Positions 47,001-58,505 are shown, numbered from the stretch's first letter. The stretch: 64,000 nucleotides of DNA from Vitellaria paradoxa (GCA_019916065.1 CM034233.1:18126436-18190435); one strand, 5' to 3'. Notes: a model not told the origin generated them from the sequence alone. Numbers and translations are program-made.

Positions 47001-50000
47001 GAGCATCCGAATGCTGCAATATGTGAGTACCGTTGCTGTTACCTTGTTTTTTTGATAAGTAAAACTTAAGATTTATTAGATAAGGCATCAGGGGGATGCT
47101 GCCCAATACAATTCGCACTTATGATGAAAACTGTCACTGTTGACTTATTTTAGTCTTAATCAATTGGTGGCAATATACAAATATGTGTAGCCCGTATATG
47201 GCTAGTGTGTTCCCAGTCTCAAGTCTTTTGAGTTAATAATTGTTTTTATTTCAGACATATTTCTTTTGTTAATTTTACACGTAACGGAAGGGGTTTGGGA
47301 TAAAGCTGAACTGATGACTATAGATACTACTTTTCCTATTCATATGCATGAATTATCTATTGGTGGGTACGTTCAATGTATGATAACTCTTAACTCTATA
47401 GTGAACTCGTAATGCTTACCGCACACACAAAGCATCCACAGGCAGAAACACACACACAAGAATGAAATTGTTAGGTTGCTGCATTAATTTATTTTCCTGT
47501 CCCAAGCAGAACTTGTAAATTATATTCACTTATTATTGGTTTTTCAATTTTCTGGTTTCTGTAGTATCTTCAAAGACGCTTCTGCAAAGACCAATAGCAG
47601 GTTCTCAAGTACCATTTTGCCCAGTAGAAAAGAACATGCTCGATTCTTGGTCGCATGTTGAGCCAAGTACTTTCAAAGTTCGAGGAGAGAACTATTTTAG
47701 GTAAGAAAGAAGTACATGCATGCACATCTGCATAGGCACACTATGCACATATATGATTACAGGTGTGCAGAACTCTACAGTTAGAACTTCATAGGCGGCT
47801 TAACAATTTTATCTGAACTCCCTTTTCATTTCAAATGGAATCCATTTTTTTTCCCGATATGGCAGGGATAAAAAGAAGGAGTTGGCCCCTAATTATGCTG
47901 CATATTATCCATTTGGTGTTGATGTATACTTGTCTCCACGGAAAGTTGATCACATTGCTCAATTTGTGGAACTTCCTGCTGTTAGCTCTTCTGGGATACT
48001 TCCATCTATCCTTGTTGTAAATGCTCAGGTATTTCTGCCTTTTACTTTAATTTGATTCATGCACCCACAAAGTTTTTGTGCTGTGGTTAAACGTTGTGAG
48101 TTGAATGTGCAAAAAGAAATCACAATGTCAAGCTATCTTGCTTATTTCATATATACTTTGCTTGAGAGATTGAGATTTTTCCATTCATATGTTGAAGATA
48201 CATTTGATAAATACGCTCTTATATTTACTTGTTCTTTTACATTCAAAATTGGGGTTTCTCTAAGAGATCAAAGTGTGTTCTCAAATTAATCCACAATGTT
48301 CCAGAATATTATAGAGCATAGCAATACTACAATAGCACAATTTGAAATAATCATAATGTGGGTGCGTTTGGAGTGAAAAAAAATAAGATGAAATGATATA
48401 AAGTGAAATAAGTTGTGAGTTTGTAATTTGTGCAGTAAAATAAAAAATACATAACTTTTAGAGTTTTTCAGTGTTTTTCACCGTTTTTCACCGTTTTTTG
48501 TTACTCCAAACGTAGCTTGTATTTGGCCAGTCATAGCCTTGATCACACTTTTCCGTTCATGCTCTCGTCCCGGACATACCTCTGACTACAGCCTTGTCAC
48601 CGACTCCTTGTTGACAAGACAATTTCCAGCTCTTTCCTTACACTGTTCGCAAATAATGCTTCCTTTTAAACTAATGCTTCATTTATTAAAGCCTATTTCC
48701 CCTATATCGCCATATGCATTAGTTTCCTGTGATTAGTTATGCAAACTGTTTGGCTTGAGCCTCCAAACCTTTTAATATAAATTTCATCATTTTTATGAGA
48801 CGGGGATTGTCTTATTTATTCTTTCTATTTTTCTTCCAGCTTTTGATACTGACTTGTTTCTTTTGTTGTCGCCTGCAGATTCCACTTTATCCTGCTTCTC
48901 TTTTCCAGAGTGAAACTGATGGGGAAGGGATGAGTATTGTTTTATACTTTAAGCTTTCTGAAAGTTACTCTAAGGAACTTCCATCCCATTTTCAAGAAAA
49001 TATCAGAGTAAGATGGACCATTATATACTTGCATTTCAGAGCTTTTGTTTTGCATGCTTGTAACAGATTCTTATAGTGAGGATTTTTCTACTAATCTTTT
49101 CATCCTAGCAATGAATGCCACGAAAAGTCTTGCGATTTTTTTGGAGATTTTTTTTTTTTGGCAAGTAATACTGTTTGTTAGGGAAAAAGGATTGGAATGA
49201 CTCGGACCCATGACCTTTGTTTTAGGTAGGGGTGCCTTTCCGACTTGAGCTAGCCCTCCCAATAAAGAATATTGCTTTCTTCTTTGGGACATTCTTGTTG
49301 TAAATGGAATGCTCTTATGACCCTAAATTATGATGTTAAAAACTGCTAAGCTGTATTTTGCAGGATGGTTTTACCATCTATCATTTTTTATTTTGCTTTC
49401 CCCCTTTCCCATTTCTAGACTAGAAAATCACTCTAAGTTCACCGTTATTAATGTGTATTGTACTGCCAATCTGTTTAGTTCATGGTCATTTTCTTCTTTC
49501 TGGAACAGAGGTTAATCGACGATGAATTAGAAAAGGTCAAGGGTTTTCCAGTAGATACAATTGTACCCTTCCGGGAAAGGTTGAAGATATTGGGTCGTGT
49601 AGTAAATGTGGAAGACCTTCATTTAAGTGCACCAGAAAGAAAGCTTATGCATGCTTACAATGAAAAGCCTGTTCTTTCACGTCCTCAACATGAGTTCTTC
49701 TTGGTAAGCCCAAAAGGAAATTTCCTCAACTTGAAAATTCCTTTCCATTGTATTAGTTTTGTATCCTTTTTTCCTTCTCAGTTCCAAGTGATAGTATTTC
49801 TCATTTCATGATAAATGGGACTTCACTTTGGTAGTGCTTCATTTTTCGTTTATCAAATAATAAATTAGACATCAGTTTGGTTGAGGAGTGTGAAAATTAA
49901 ATTGATGGTATTTCTCATTGCTTCTGTATTACTGCTTTATGAGCCAGCTGAACCTGCTGTTGGCTGCGAGAAATCCGGAAAATTCTAAATAAGTTGTTCT

Positions 50001-50404
50001 TATTTTGATTTCATCCTGACACACACTATTATAACTTTTGCACAGGGAGAAAACTATTTGGAGATTGATTTGGATATGCATAGATTCAGTTACATCTCTA
50101 GGAAAGGGTTTGAAGCATTCTTTGATAGACTGAAGCTCTGCATCTTGGATTTTGGCCTCACAATACAGGCAAGTTTTTCCAGTGCCCAAGTGGCTTCCTC
50201 ATTAGAACCCTCTCATTCTTGTGGTCCTTACCATCTGAAACCATAGTGGAGGTGTACAAGCTGTTACTAATACTACTCTTCTCTGTAAATCAGGGGAACA
50301 AAGCTGAAGAGTTGCCGGAGCAGATCTTATGTTGTATACGGTTAAATGGAATTGATTACAAGAATTATCAACAACTGGGATTGGGTCAAGAATCCCCTGA
50401 ATAA
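44079..50404 (+). CDS. EDR2-like C-terminal domain (DUF1336) protein, nine exons
   Basis: The exons are 44079-44250, 46361-46441, 46555-47022, 47565-47700, 47866-48028, 48879-49007, 49509-49703, 50046-50168 and 50294-50404. They total 1,578 nt (525 residues) with all phases consistent. The protein starts [20 protein letters not shown]: Gly2 and Ser6 fit N-myristoylation and Cys4 may be palmitoylated, so it is probably anchored to a membrane. A basic N-terminus is followed by the motif [10 protein letters not shown], a Ser-rich middle ([20 protein letters not shown]) and, from about residue 270 to the end, the DUF1336/EDR2_C domain ([56 protein letters not shown]). Related proteins include the C-terminus of ENHANCED DISEASE RESISTANCE 2, but this one lacks PH and START domains. 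Its biochemical role is unknown. The last intron is GC-AG. Confidence 0.93.
44251..46360 (+). other. Intron 1 of the EDR2-like gene
   Basis: A 2.1-kb intron opening with GTTCTCTCTCTCT, so a (CT)n microsatellite begins at the donor. It contains a MITE-like repeat at 44996-45153 and otherwise AT-rich sequence without recognisable exons. Confidence 0.7.
44996..45153. repeat. MITE-like repeat in intron 1
   Basis: It runs from CGTTTGGCGTGCAGTG to TTTACTCCAAACA, sharing the family ends (TTTGG...CCAAA). The core includes ACTTTATATCACATCAACTT. Confidence 0.4.
47042..47103 (-). repeat. LINE/SINE tail fragment in intron 3
   Basis: The minus strand reads GGGCAGCATCCCCC, then ATGCCTTATC, AATAAATCTTAAG and TTTTACTTATCAAAAAAA. 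This matches the style of the insertion at 24025-24168. No target duplication was identified. Confidence 0.4.
48365..48502. repeat. MITE with 10-bp terminal inverted repeats in intron 5
   Basis: CGTTTGGAGT (48365-48374) and ACTCCAAACG (48493-48502) are perfect inverted repeats around an AT-rich core. Confidence 0.6.
49148..49260 (-). mobile_element. SINE-like insertion in intron 6
   Basis: The minus strand has an A-box-like TAGCTCAAGTCG (complement of 49241-49252) and a B box GGGTCCGAGTC (complement of 49199-49209). It ends TTGCC followed by a poly(A) run. No target-site duplication was found. Confidence 0.6.
50169..50293 (+). other. GC-AG intron of the EDR2-like gene (intron 8)
   Basis: The donor ACAATACAG/GCAAGT is the perfect GC-AG consensus and the acceptor is AAATCAG. 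Phase 0 joins LTIQ to [12 protein letters not shown], both inside the conserved domain, so the boundary is secure. Confidence 0.85.
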
Positions 50405-51616
50405 AGTTAACAGACAATTTAAGGATTTAAACTAATATTCAATAACGGCTAATTTTTATTGAAGGCTTTTTCGACATCTGTTTTCATCATTCTTGCTTTT
50501 CAGTTCCCCAATAATTAAGAAATGTGTTATTGTCTGCTTTTGTGTCCTGCAAACGAATCGAACAGGTCTTAGACAGAGCCTTGTTTTTCATTACCTCCTT
50601 AACATAACATGCCACAGCGATCCGTCTTTTAACTCCTCGATAGATGTATACTATGGACATACATATATATATATATATATATGTATGTATACATCCTTCT
50701 ACCTGCTGGGATTTTCCCACATGAAATGAATTCTGGGAATGAAGTGACTTGAAAACTTGATAGTGTCTACATTCTGCAATCTTATCTGTTTAATTTGTCC
50801 TGGGGGAATAAGTTCCTCGTGTGAAATTGTTTTCTGTGAGGAATAGAGTATCACCCTGAACTTAAGCCTAGCACTGATCCCTATGTTTGATTGTTTCCTA
50901 AGAAAACACCACACTGATTTCTTTTGGCTCCTTGAAATGTTACCAAACATTGGACCAGGGAAGAAGTCAGGATTTTTAGTTAGGGGGTCATTTATTTTAT
51001 TTTTTTTCTTGGTTTGAATTTAGGTCTAGAAAAAATTATGACTAATATTATAAATTAAATTTAGTAAATAAAAGATAAATAAATAAATAAATATATATAT
51101 ATACAGATGCTATAGTCAATTGAGCTTTCAAATTTTTGATTATACATAACAATAAAAAAAAAAAATTAAATTTTAGAGAAGTTAATCTATAACTTAATTT
51201 TTTTTAACTTATAAATTTATTTGTACTAGTGGTAGTATTTTCCTAATTGAGGTTAACAATTTTTTAAAATTTTAGGAGAGACTAAATTATACTATAAATT
51301 TTTTGTAATAAAAAATTTACATATCCAAACAACATTTTTCAAAATTCCGGGGGTCGTGCCTCCTCTGACTCTAACATAGTTTCATCACTGATTGTACCAA
51401 TAAAGGACTGAATTTGTTAAAACCAAAGGGGCTTTCTGTTCATTAAGCCGTACTTGCAGGATTCGATATAGAGATTAAAATGCTTATTTCAACCAGGAAA
51501 ATAAATGGTACTTGTCGAATAATTAACAATTTTTTGAATAATCAAAAATTCTGCAAAGCAATCGAATCCATTAAACTGTGCTTGTGAATTTTCTAAGCAA
51601 CTCAGATGTTTGAAGC
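50405..51616. other. Intergenic region between two convergent genes
   Basis: This holds the 3' flanks of the EDR2-like gene (plus strand) and the LRR gene (minus strand). An (AT)n run lies at 50660-50681. From 50980 on the sequence is very AT-rich. No gene was seen. Confidence 0.55.
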
Positions 51617-53548
51617 TCAAGCCTTGCAGGGAGGAAGAGGTTTCCCACATAACCCTCTGTTTCCAGTGTAAGAGCTCTCAGGAAAGTCACTGAGAGGCTT
51701 CCCAAAGGGAATCTCTCCCGCCAGAAGATTATCAGACAAGTCTAACTCTCTCAGCCTTCCCAGCCTCAAAAACCCACTAGGTATGACTCCACTAAATCGG
51801 TTTTTCTGCAACTTGAGCCTCTCTAAACTGGTCAGATTTGCCAGAGATTCTGGCAACCCAGAACCAATCTCATTGCAACTCAAATCCAAACTCTGCATCG
51901 ACTCCCATTCCCCTACAAAACCCGTCAACCCACCCTTGAGATGGTTATGAGATAAATTAAGATACTGGATCCCATGCTGTGATCCTCCTCCAATCTGTTT
52001 GATTCCCTCAGAGAAATCATTATCTGAAAAATCTACATACGTCAAAGATCCCCTTTCGAAGCTGCTCTGTATCTCAAAAACTTGGTTTATTGCCCCTGTT
52101 AGATGATTGGAATGGAGGTCAAGCACGCCTAAGCTTCTTAGGCCTGTAATGGCACCGGGGATCTCTGAAACAAGTGAATTTCCAGAGAGGTTTAGCAAGT
52201 AGAGCTGTTTCAGGATCCCCAGCCATTCGGGGATTTTCCCAGTGAGATAGTTAGCTGACAAGTCCAGTTCCTGTAATGATCCAGCAGTTGATCTCAAGTT
52301 CTCTGGAATTTCCCCTTGAATCCCACATCCGGCCAAGTAAATTCTTGTCAGTGAAGGCAATCCCACGAGCCATCGGGGTATGGAGGAAAGATTCAAGCGG
52401 TTAAATGAAAGATCGAGTGTTTGAATATTTTGGAGCGAAGACAACTCTGGAGGCAATGGTGCTTCCATCGCGTTGTGCGAAGCAGAGAGAACCAGAAGCT
52501 TAGAGAGCTGTCCTATTGATCTTGGTATTTGACCTGATAACCGATTGCTGCTCAGATATATCTCTGAAAGAGATGAAAGATTACCCAAACTGGAGGGGAT
52601 AGGCCCTTTGAGTTTGTTATTACTTAGAGAGACTCTCTGAAGGGAGGTTAGATACCCAATGGAAGGAGGTATTCTCCCAGTGAGCTGGTTATTCTGCAGC
52701 CTGAGAAAACCCAGCCATGGCATTTGACCAAACCTTGCTGGAAATGGGATGTCTCCTTCCAGATTGTTGGTATCTAGGTAGAGAGATGAAATGGAAGTCA
52801 AGTTTGATATGGTAGGCGGGAGTTTCCCGCTTAGGAAATTATTTGAAAGATGAAGCTCTTTCAAACCCTGCAAATTGCCAATTCTCTCCGGTATTTCGCC
52901 AGTAAGAGAATTGTCTGCGAGATTCAAACTCACCAAATTTGTCAGGTTTGTAAGAGAGTCGGGTATGGAACCCGAAAAACAATTCAAGTGGAGATCTAGT
53001 CTCTTGAGACCTTGAAGGCTACCGAGGCTCGGAGACAGAGTCCCTGACAAGCAGTTCTCGTGGAGATGTAATTCTTCGAGTTTTGACAAATTAGCAATGC
53101 TTTCTGGGAGTGGGCCACGGAGCTTATTGCCAAAGAGGCAGAGCTTTCTGAGATTTGGCAAGCGAAAACCAATCGACACTGGGATTTTTCCGGTGAGATT
53201 GATGAGTCCACTGAGATCCAGAACTTCCAGGGAGCTGAGAAGAGTTACAGCAGGGGATAGCCAGCCTTCCATAGCTGTCTGCAGAGGCATGGAATCTCGA
53301 GTAATGAAACCGGGGAGATTGATTTCTTTCACTCTCCCAGTTGAATTCTCGCAGGAAATGCCATCCCAGTTGCAGCAACTTCGACCTACCCACCTCTCCA
53401 GCCGGCCTGAAGTGTCTGAGAGAATTGCGGCCTTCAAACTGGTCAGGCCCTTCAGGTCACTGGGGTCGCATGCTTCGCCAATTCTTACCAGAGAGAGCAT
53501 CAGAAGAAGAACCCATAGCAGCTGGCACCCCATTTTCTCTGGCCGCAC
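51617..53548 (-). CDS. Secreted leucine-rich-repeat protein, intronless
   Basis: One uninterrupted frame of 643 residues. It opens with a signal peptide (hydrophobic LLWVLLLMLSLV, cleavage near GEA/C27); Met1 or Met6 could be the start. The N-terminal cap has Cys27, Cys58-Cys59 and Cys66 with the CNWDGISC motif. About twenty plant-type extracellular repeats follow (LxxLxLxxNxLxGxIPxxL), for example LDLHLNCFSGSIPDSL. A C-terminal Cys pair (GLCGKPLPPC, 634 and 641) closes the solenoid. There is no transmembrane helix or kinase domain, so it is an apoplastic protein, or it acts with a partner receptor. Repeat style resembles LRR receptor-like proteins and polygalacturonase-inhibitor/DRT100-type proteins. 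A specific ligand or role cannot be read from the sequence. Confidence 0.92.
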   Translation of the reverse strand: MRPEKMGCQLLWVLLLMLSLVRIGEACDPSDLKGLTSLKAAILSDTSGRLERWVGRSCCNWDGISCENSTGRVKEINLPGFITRDSMPLQTAMEGWLSPAVTLLSSLEVLDLSGLINLTGKIPVSIGFRLPNLRKLCLFGNKLRGPLPESIANLSKLEELHLHENCLSGTLSPSLGSLQGLKRLDLHLNCFSGSIPDSLTNLTNLVSLNLADNSLTGEIPERIGNLQGLKELHLSNNFLSGKLPPTISNLTSISSLYLDTNNLEGDIPFPARFGQMPWLGFLRLQNNQLTGRIPPSIGYLTSLQRVSLSNNKLKGPIPSSLGNLSSLSEIYLSSNRLSGQIPRSIGQLSKLLVLSASHNAMEAPLPPELSSLQNIQTLDLSFNRLNLSSIPRWLVGLPSLTRIYLAGCGIQGEIPENLRSTAGSLQELDLSANYLTGKIPEWLGILKQLYLLNLSGNSLVSEIPGAITGLRSLGVLDLHSNHLTGAINQVFEIQSSFERGSLTYVDFSDNDFSEGIKQIGGGSQHGIQYLNLSHNHLKGGLTGFVGEWESMQSLDLSCNEIGSGLPESLANLTSLERLKLQKNRFSGVIPSGFLRLGRLRELDLSDNLLAGEIPFGKPLSDFPESSYTGNRGLCGKPLPPCKA

Positions 53549-55601
53549 GTTCTTCAGATTCTCTCACTGCCTATGCTAAATTTTGTTGTCCCCGATCCAG
53601 CTGAGAATTGAAAATGGCTGAGATACCCTGATGAAATCTTCGGCTGCCAATATGCTTCACGAACCGAAATGGACAGAATACTCCGGTCAGCCGGAATTTC
53701 TATATTTGGTTGATCTATGACCAAGGAACCGAACGTTCCTTCTTCTCGATTTGCGGAATACGAAGTTTCGGGTCATTTGAAAATTCCGCGAAGGATGAAA
53801 CTGTTTGTAAAAATGTGAATTGACAAAATTTTAAATGCCTTACTAAAATAAAAAAAAAGGTGTAAATTATAACATTCTATTTTCAAACATACCAGCCCGT
53901 TTGGAGGAGTTTATTAAAAAAAAAAAAAAAAAAGACCACCTTTTGGTATTTTAAATATGAATTGAGGGTAAATCCGATGCAGCACATGTCCGGTGCATGA
54001 AAAATGTATTCTTTAACTGGTTACTATGCGTAAAAACGAGTGTAAATTATACAAATCATCAGAATTTTTAGATAATTATTTACTGTTTCAAAATTAATGA
54101 CTAAAAAATGCACCGGATATGCACCTGTGCATAACTATACCGGACCTACCCTCAATCCTTTAAATATTTGATAAAACACTTAAAACTATCAATTTTGCTG
54201 AGTTGGTAGGTTATTAAAATACCAAATTTTGTTGAATTGGCGATGGATATAATAGTCGTTTCATTTTAACTCAACCTAAAAGTTAACAAAATTTTTAACA
54301 AACATCTGAAAGTTTTCAAAAATTATTAAAAATTTTTATTAGTTTTACCAAATACGGAAAAATTGCCAAATATTACTAAAATTTTTTATTTATTTTACCA
54401 AATGCACAAAAACTTTTGCCTACTAACTTCTGCTAAAAAATTATAAAAGGCTACTAAAAATTAACTTCCAAGAGCAAGGCCTAACAGAAAGAATTCATAT
54501 TTTAATTTTATATGGTATCATATTTTAATTTTATATGGTACCAAACACTAAAATTTCGTCGCTATTCAAGTTCCCGTCCCCATTCACATTTCCATTGGCA
54601 ACCCAACATAGCACGACATGGGTAGATGCTACCCAGAAGAATATTTGTTAGTTGGTAAGAATATTTATTTGTTTTTATATGTGGCTGCTTGTGCCCTGGA
54701 GTTTCCAGATGCTAGTTGTTGTCTGGAATCAAATTCTGGATTTTGTCGAAGGGGCTGCAAGCTCCCAATCATCCGGACTCATCCTCAAGTTAAAAAAATA
54801 AAAATCTAATAATTACAAATCTGACAAGTTGTCAGGAATGATAGCCGCCACCTTGTAATTAACTCAAAACTACCCGCAAAATCGAATATTTTGTTGGGTT
54901 ACAAGCATAGAGAGCATTCTGGGCATTGTAAAACAACCGGATATAATAATCAAAATTCCCAGGCAGCTTGAAAACTGTTATAAATCAAAGCATTCCACCT
55001 TCTTGTTTCATGTACATATAATTTGAGAGAGAGAGAGAGAAAAAAAAAAAAAAAAAAAAAGAGAGACAGACAAACTTGGAATAAGGATTCGCTATTCAGG
55101 GTTTTAAGACGAACCAAACTACTTAAGACTCGCTTGACTCGAAATATGAATGAACTAAACCCAAATCATAATTTTAAGTTCATTATATTATTGAATTGCC
55201 AAAAATTTGACTTGATAAAATACAATATAAAATATCAAATTATTCGAGCTTCCTTCAAGATTGATTCAATTAGAAGTTAGCTCGAGTTAGATTTAAAGGT
55301 AAACAAACTGAATCTAAACTAATTTTTAAAACTTCTGACAAACTCAATTCAAGCATCCTACACTCCTAACGCTATTTACATTGCACCTGATCTACCATAT
55401 GGTAAAAGTGCCGGAGTCTCTTCCAGGGGGGAATATCAGAACGTTTATCCCTTGATTTTTACATACTGACAACTGCTGTGTGGATGAAAAAGGGGGAATC
55501 TCCTGTAAGCAGATCAGTATGGTGGTACATACCATCCAAGGATTGAAATGGCAAGATCCAAAAATGGATAAGTAAAAAGGTCGTATCGCTTCCTAAAAAG
55601 C
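53549..55601. other. Intergenic region between LRR and EXO84 genes
   Basis: It contains the upstream region of the LRR gene, a poly(A) run near 53915-53931, the MULE-type MITE at 53959-54158, an AT-rich MITE-like stretch (about 54250-54470) and a (GA)n/poly(A) tract at 55023-55062. The short open frame at 54618-54809 shows no recognisable domain. Confidence 0.5.
53950..54167. mobile_element. MULE-type MITE with perfect 9-bp TSD
   Basis: TTTAAATAT occurs at 53950-53958 and 54159-54167, immediately flanking a 200-bp element. Its termini GAATTGAGGGTA and TACCCTCAATCC are inverted repeats (one mismatch in 12). Further in, TCCGGTGCAT and ATGCACCGGA extend the inverted symmetry. A 9-bp TSD is characteristic of Mutator-like elements. 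Confidence 0.85.
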
Positions 55602-57899
55602 TTAGTTGCTTCCATGAGATATGGCCGATGATTCAGTCGGGCTGATAACATCTTGATCCATATTGCCAAAGTTGGCCTTTCCTGTCAACATCTTTATTGC
55701 TATTTGAGCAACATCAGCAAACCAGTCTTCCTCCGGCAATACACTGCAATAATCAAGGTACTGGTTATGTAGTCAAATTGATCAAAAGAGGGGTGGTCAA
55801 GTATTCCTGATGTGTCCACCATATTCATGCTAGTATGATAACAAAGAGGACACAGTTTTAACAACCTTAATCATGGAAGAAAGAAGAAGGAAGTAAGTAA
55901 AAGGTTTATTTAGTATTTTATTCTGTTGTACTTAATCACTAATTTTACTTTGACCCCTATATTTTAAATTGTATCATTTTTCCCTCTATACTTTTGAATT
56001 GTCCCACTTTCTTCCCTTTGTAAAATTCATTGATGTTAAAAATAATGGATACGTCGAAGTTTTTGTTTTTGTTTTTTTTTTTAATGATAATTGATAGAAG
56101 AAAAATTCTTAGAATGGATAAAGTGAGACATTTAAAGCATAGGGGTCAAAGTGACACTATGGTAAATTAAATTGTCACTAAGTATAATTTACCTTAAATA
56201 AAATATGAACTTAGTTTCTCTGTTCCAAGTTTTTTTTTTTTAAATCCAATTGGGCGTACCTGTAGGGATCTATTCCGGTTGCAGCAACTGATTCAATAGC
56301 TCTACCTATGATATTTTTGATAACTTGATGAAGATTTCTGGACAAGTAACGGCCTTGGGATGCAAAGAGAATCACAAATTCCATGTCCAAATAAAACTGC
56401 AAAATGATCAGGTAAAACCTAATTTACTTTTTCCACCACCAACCTCCCTACCCCAACCCACCCCCCAACCCCCCCCCCCCCAAAAAAAAAAAAGAAAACA
56501 GAAAACCTGTTGAAGTCCAAGAGGGCCCAGAGGCCTTGGTCCCTCTTCAATCTGTCCCCAGAAGTTTTCGTCTTCAGAAAGCCACAAGATGACAGTTTCT
56601 GTGAGTCTTATCAATAGGATGGTTGCAAACCTTTCCCTTCCCACAAACATGTCCGATGCTATGCTTGCAATCCTAGTCAACTTTGCAAAAAGTTCCTGAA
56701 TGTATATAAAGTTGATGATTAAACACTAAAATCAACTAATGAAAAAAATTATACACTAAATCAAGTATTTCACAAGCATTGTTCTGTGTCTAAAAGCAGT
56801 ATGCATATAAAGTTGATGATTAAACACTCAAATCAACTAATGAAAAAAATTATACACTAAATCAAGTATTTCACAAGCATTGTTCTGTGTCTAAAAGCAG
56901 TACCACTCAAATTCTTAACATTTATAAATAAGGAAGACGAGCCAAATTACTGCCACTATCAATCTGCATTAAAATGTGAAGAAAATTAAGAAACTCAAGC
57001 AGCTGAAGTTTAATGAGAAATTAACCGCTAATGTTTTAAATCATGATAGATTCAAGGAACCATTATTGAAAGAGTAGAATAAATCAACGTAAATGGATAC
57101 AATTTTTAGAAGAATTCCAACAACAGAATCTAACACCAGTTAGAGCAAGATCAGCTTCACCTAATGCTTTTTTCAAGAAAAATTTTTTCCTCCAAAAAAA
57201 ACTACAGAACTTTTTGTGCGCGCTTGTGGTTTGTTAAATGCTTACGCAAGTCAGCATCATTTCCAAGAAAAAAATGCATTCTATATTGTGGTTGCAATTC
57301 TTAACAATGTGTGCTTGTTAAAAAACTAGCTAGTTTCATCATCCTTCAAACAAATGGCATTATCATAATTTCTCAAACTAAACAAACAACTGCTAATTGT
57401 TCTGAAATACCTGAAATATTAGAGAAGGAAACCACTCAGGCTCCTCCCCATTTCCATCCAAGATTAAGTACATCTCAGCACTCAGACGGACGCCACCATC
57501 GTCTGTGAAGATGAGCTCGAGGGCATGCTGTCGGCAAAAGCTATCACGTAACTGATCAACTAAACGCTGAAGCCGCCTCTTTAATTCCCTTTGCTCCGGA
57601 GCACGGCTTTGCCTATCAGCTCTACTAGTCTGGTTGAAGGACAATAGCTTGATAGCAGCACGTGGGAGCAGCTCATCTGCTAGCAATAATGCATTGGCTA
57701 GGAGAGCTGTCTGCTGAGCTTCAGTCTCTGCCATCCTCACAATTCTACTCCCAGACCCCTCCAAGTTCTCAGTCTCCATTGAACCTGGCAATGCATTTAT
57801 GAGAATATTGATGTACGAGTTGAAAGCTTGAACAAGACCTTCCAATGCATGGTCTGCAAAAATCAAGCTCTGGAGGCGCCCCACATCCTCACTCATTTC
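55602..57899 (-). CDS. EXO84C: Exocyst subunit EXO84-like, C-terminal part (5' exons outside)
   Basis: Four exons on the minus strand (57411-57899, 56507-56695, 56260-56396 and 55602-55743) join in phase to 318 residues. The first begins after an acceptor (TTTTCAG/GAAATGAGTGAG), so upstream exons exist, beyond Copia-3 or the window. Recognisable EXO84 C-terminal blocks are QTALLANALLLADELLPRA, KRRLQRLVDQLRDSFCRQHA, EPEWFPSLIFQ, MFVGRERFATILLIRLTETV, EGPRPLGPLGLQQFYLDMEF, FASQGRYLSRNLHQV and LPEEDWFADVAQIAIKML. EXO84 is a subunit of the octameric exocyst that tethers secretory vesicles to the plasma membrane. The wording MYLILDGN...EEPEWFPS and the short Ser-rich tail resemble plant EXO84C more than EXO84B; this paralogue call is from memory. 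Confidence 0.9.
56701..56901. repeat. 101-bp tandem duplication in an EXO84 intron
   Basis: Two units start TGTATATAAAGTTGATGAT (56701) and TGCATATAAAGTTGATGAT (56802) and differ at only about two positions, so the duplication is recent. It begins just upstream (in gene orientation) of the exon ending at 56695. Confidence 0.92.
56902..57410 (-). other. Rest of the EXO84 intron between the third- and fourth-last exons
   Basis: AT-rich sequence with no recognisable exon or element apart from the adjacent tandem duplication. Confidence 0.6.
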
Positions 57900-58302
57900 C
57901 TGAAAAGCATGGAAAACTCTTGGAATTGAGAGGGGAAAGGAAAATGAACAAATTAATTATATACGTTAGTTTTTATAAAAGTAAATGCAAAGAGAAAATT
58001 TTGTTTTGTTTTTTTTTTCGGGTTGAAAAATACATATTCACTGTGTTTCATTTTCGCAATCCAACCAAACAAAAGAAGGGAATTTAGATTCTTTCGCTTC
58101 CTCTTCTCTTCTATCTTTTTCTTTTTCCTTACCTCTAAATCCAAAAATATTGTTGCTGTAAATAATAGACAAAAAGCTTTATGTTAACTTTGGATCATGG
58201 ATTTACCAAGTAGGGCTGGCCCAATCTTTTTTGGGGCCTAAGGGGAAATATTAAAATGGGTATTTTTTACTTTCATGATAAATAGAAATAATTATTATAA
58301 AT

Positions 58303-58505
58303 TGTTAGAATTTAGGAATGATATGATTTTATTTTCTGTTTTGGATTGATATAGGATTAATTAGGATATTTCCTTATCTTGGTTTATTTCCTTATCTTGG
58401 TTTATTTCCTTATGTGATGTAAGTTTGGAATTATAAATAAGACCTTAGGGACAAGAGAAAATTCAATTCACTCTCTCCCTTTTTCTTCTTTCTTGTTTTT
58501 CAACT
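58303..58505 (+). repeat. Copia-3 5' LTR
   Basis: It begins TGTTAGAATTTAGG and ends TTTTTCAACT. It has two adjacent copies of an 18-bp unit (TTATCTTGGTTTATTTCC) where the 3' LTR has one. TATAAATA at 58432-58439 is a likely LTR promoter. Confidence 0.92.

Noticed and set aside
53097..53579. 160-codon plus-strand open frame
   Set aside because: It is antisense to the LRR gene and reflects the repeat codon pattern; no domain is seen.
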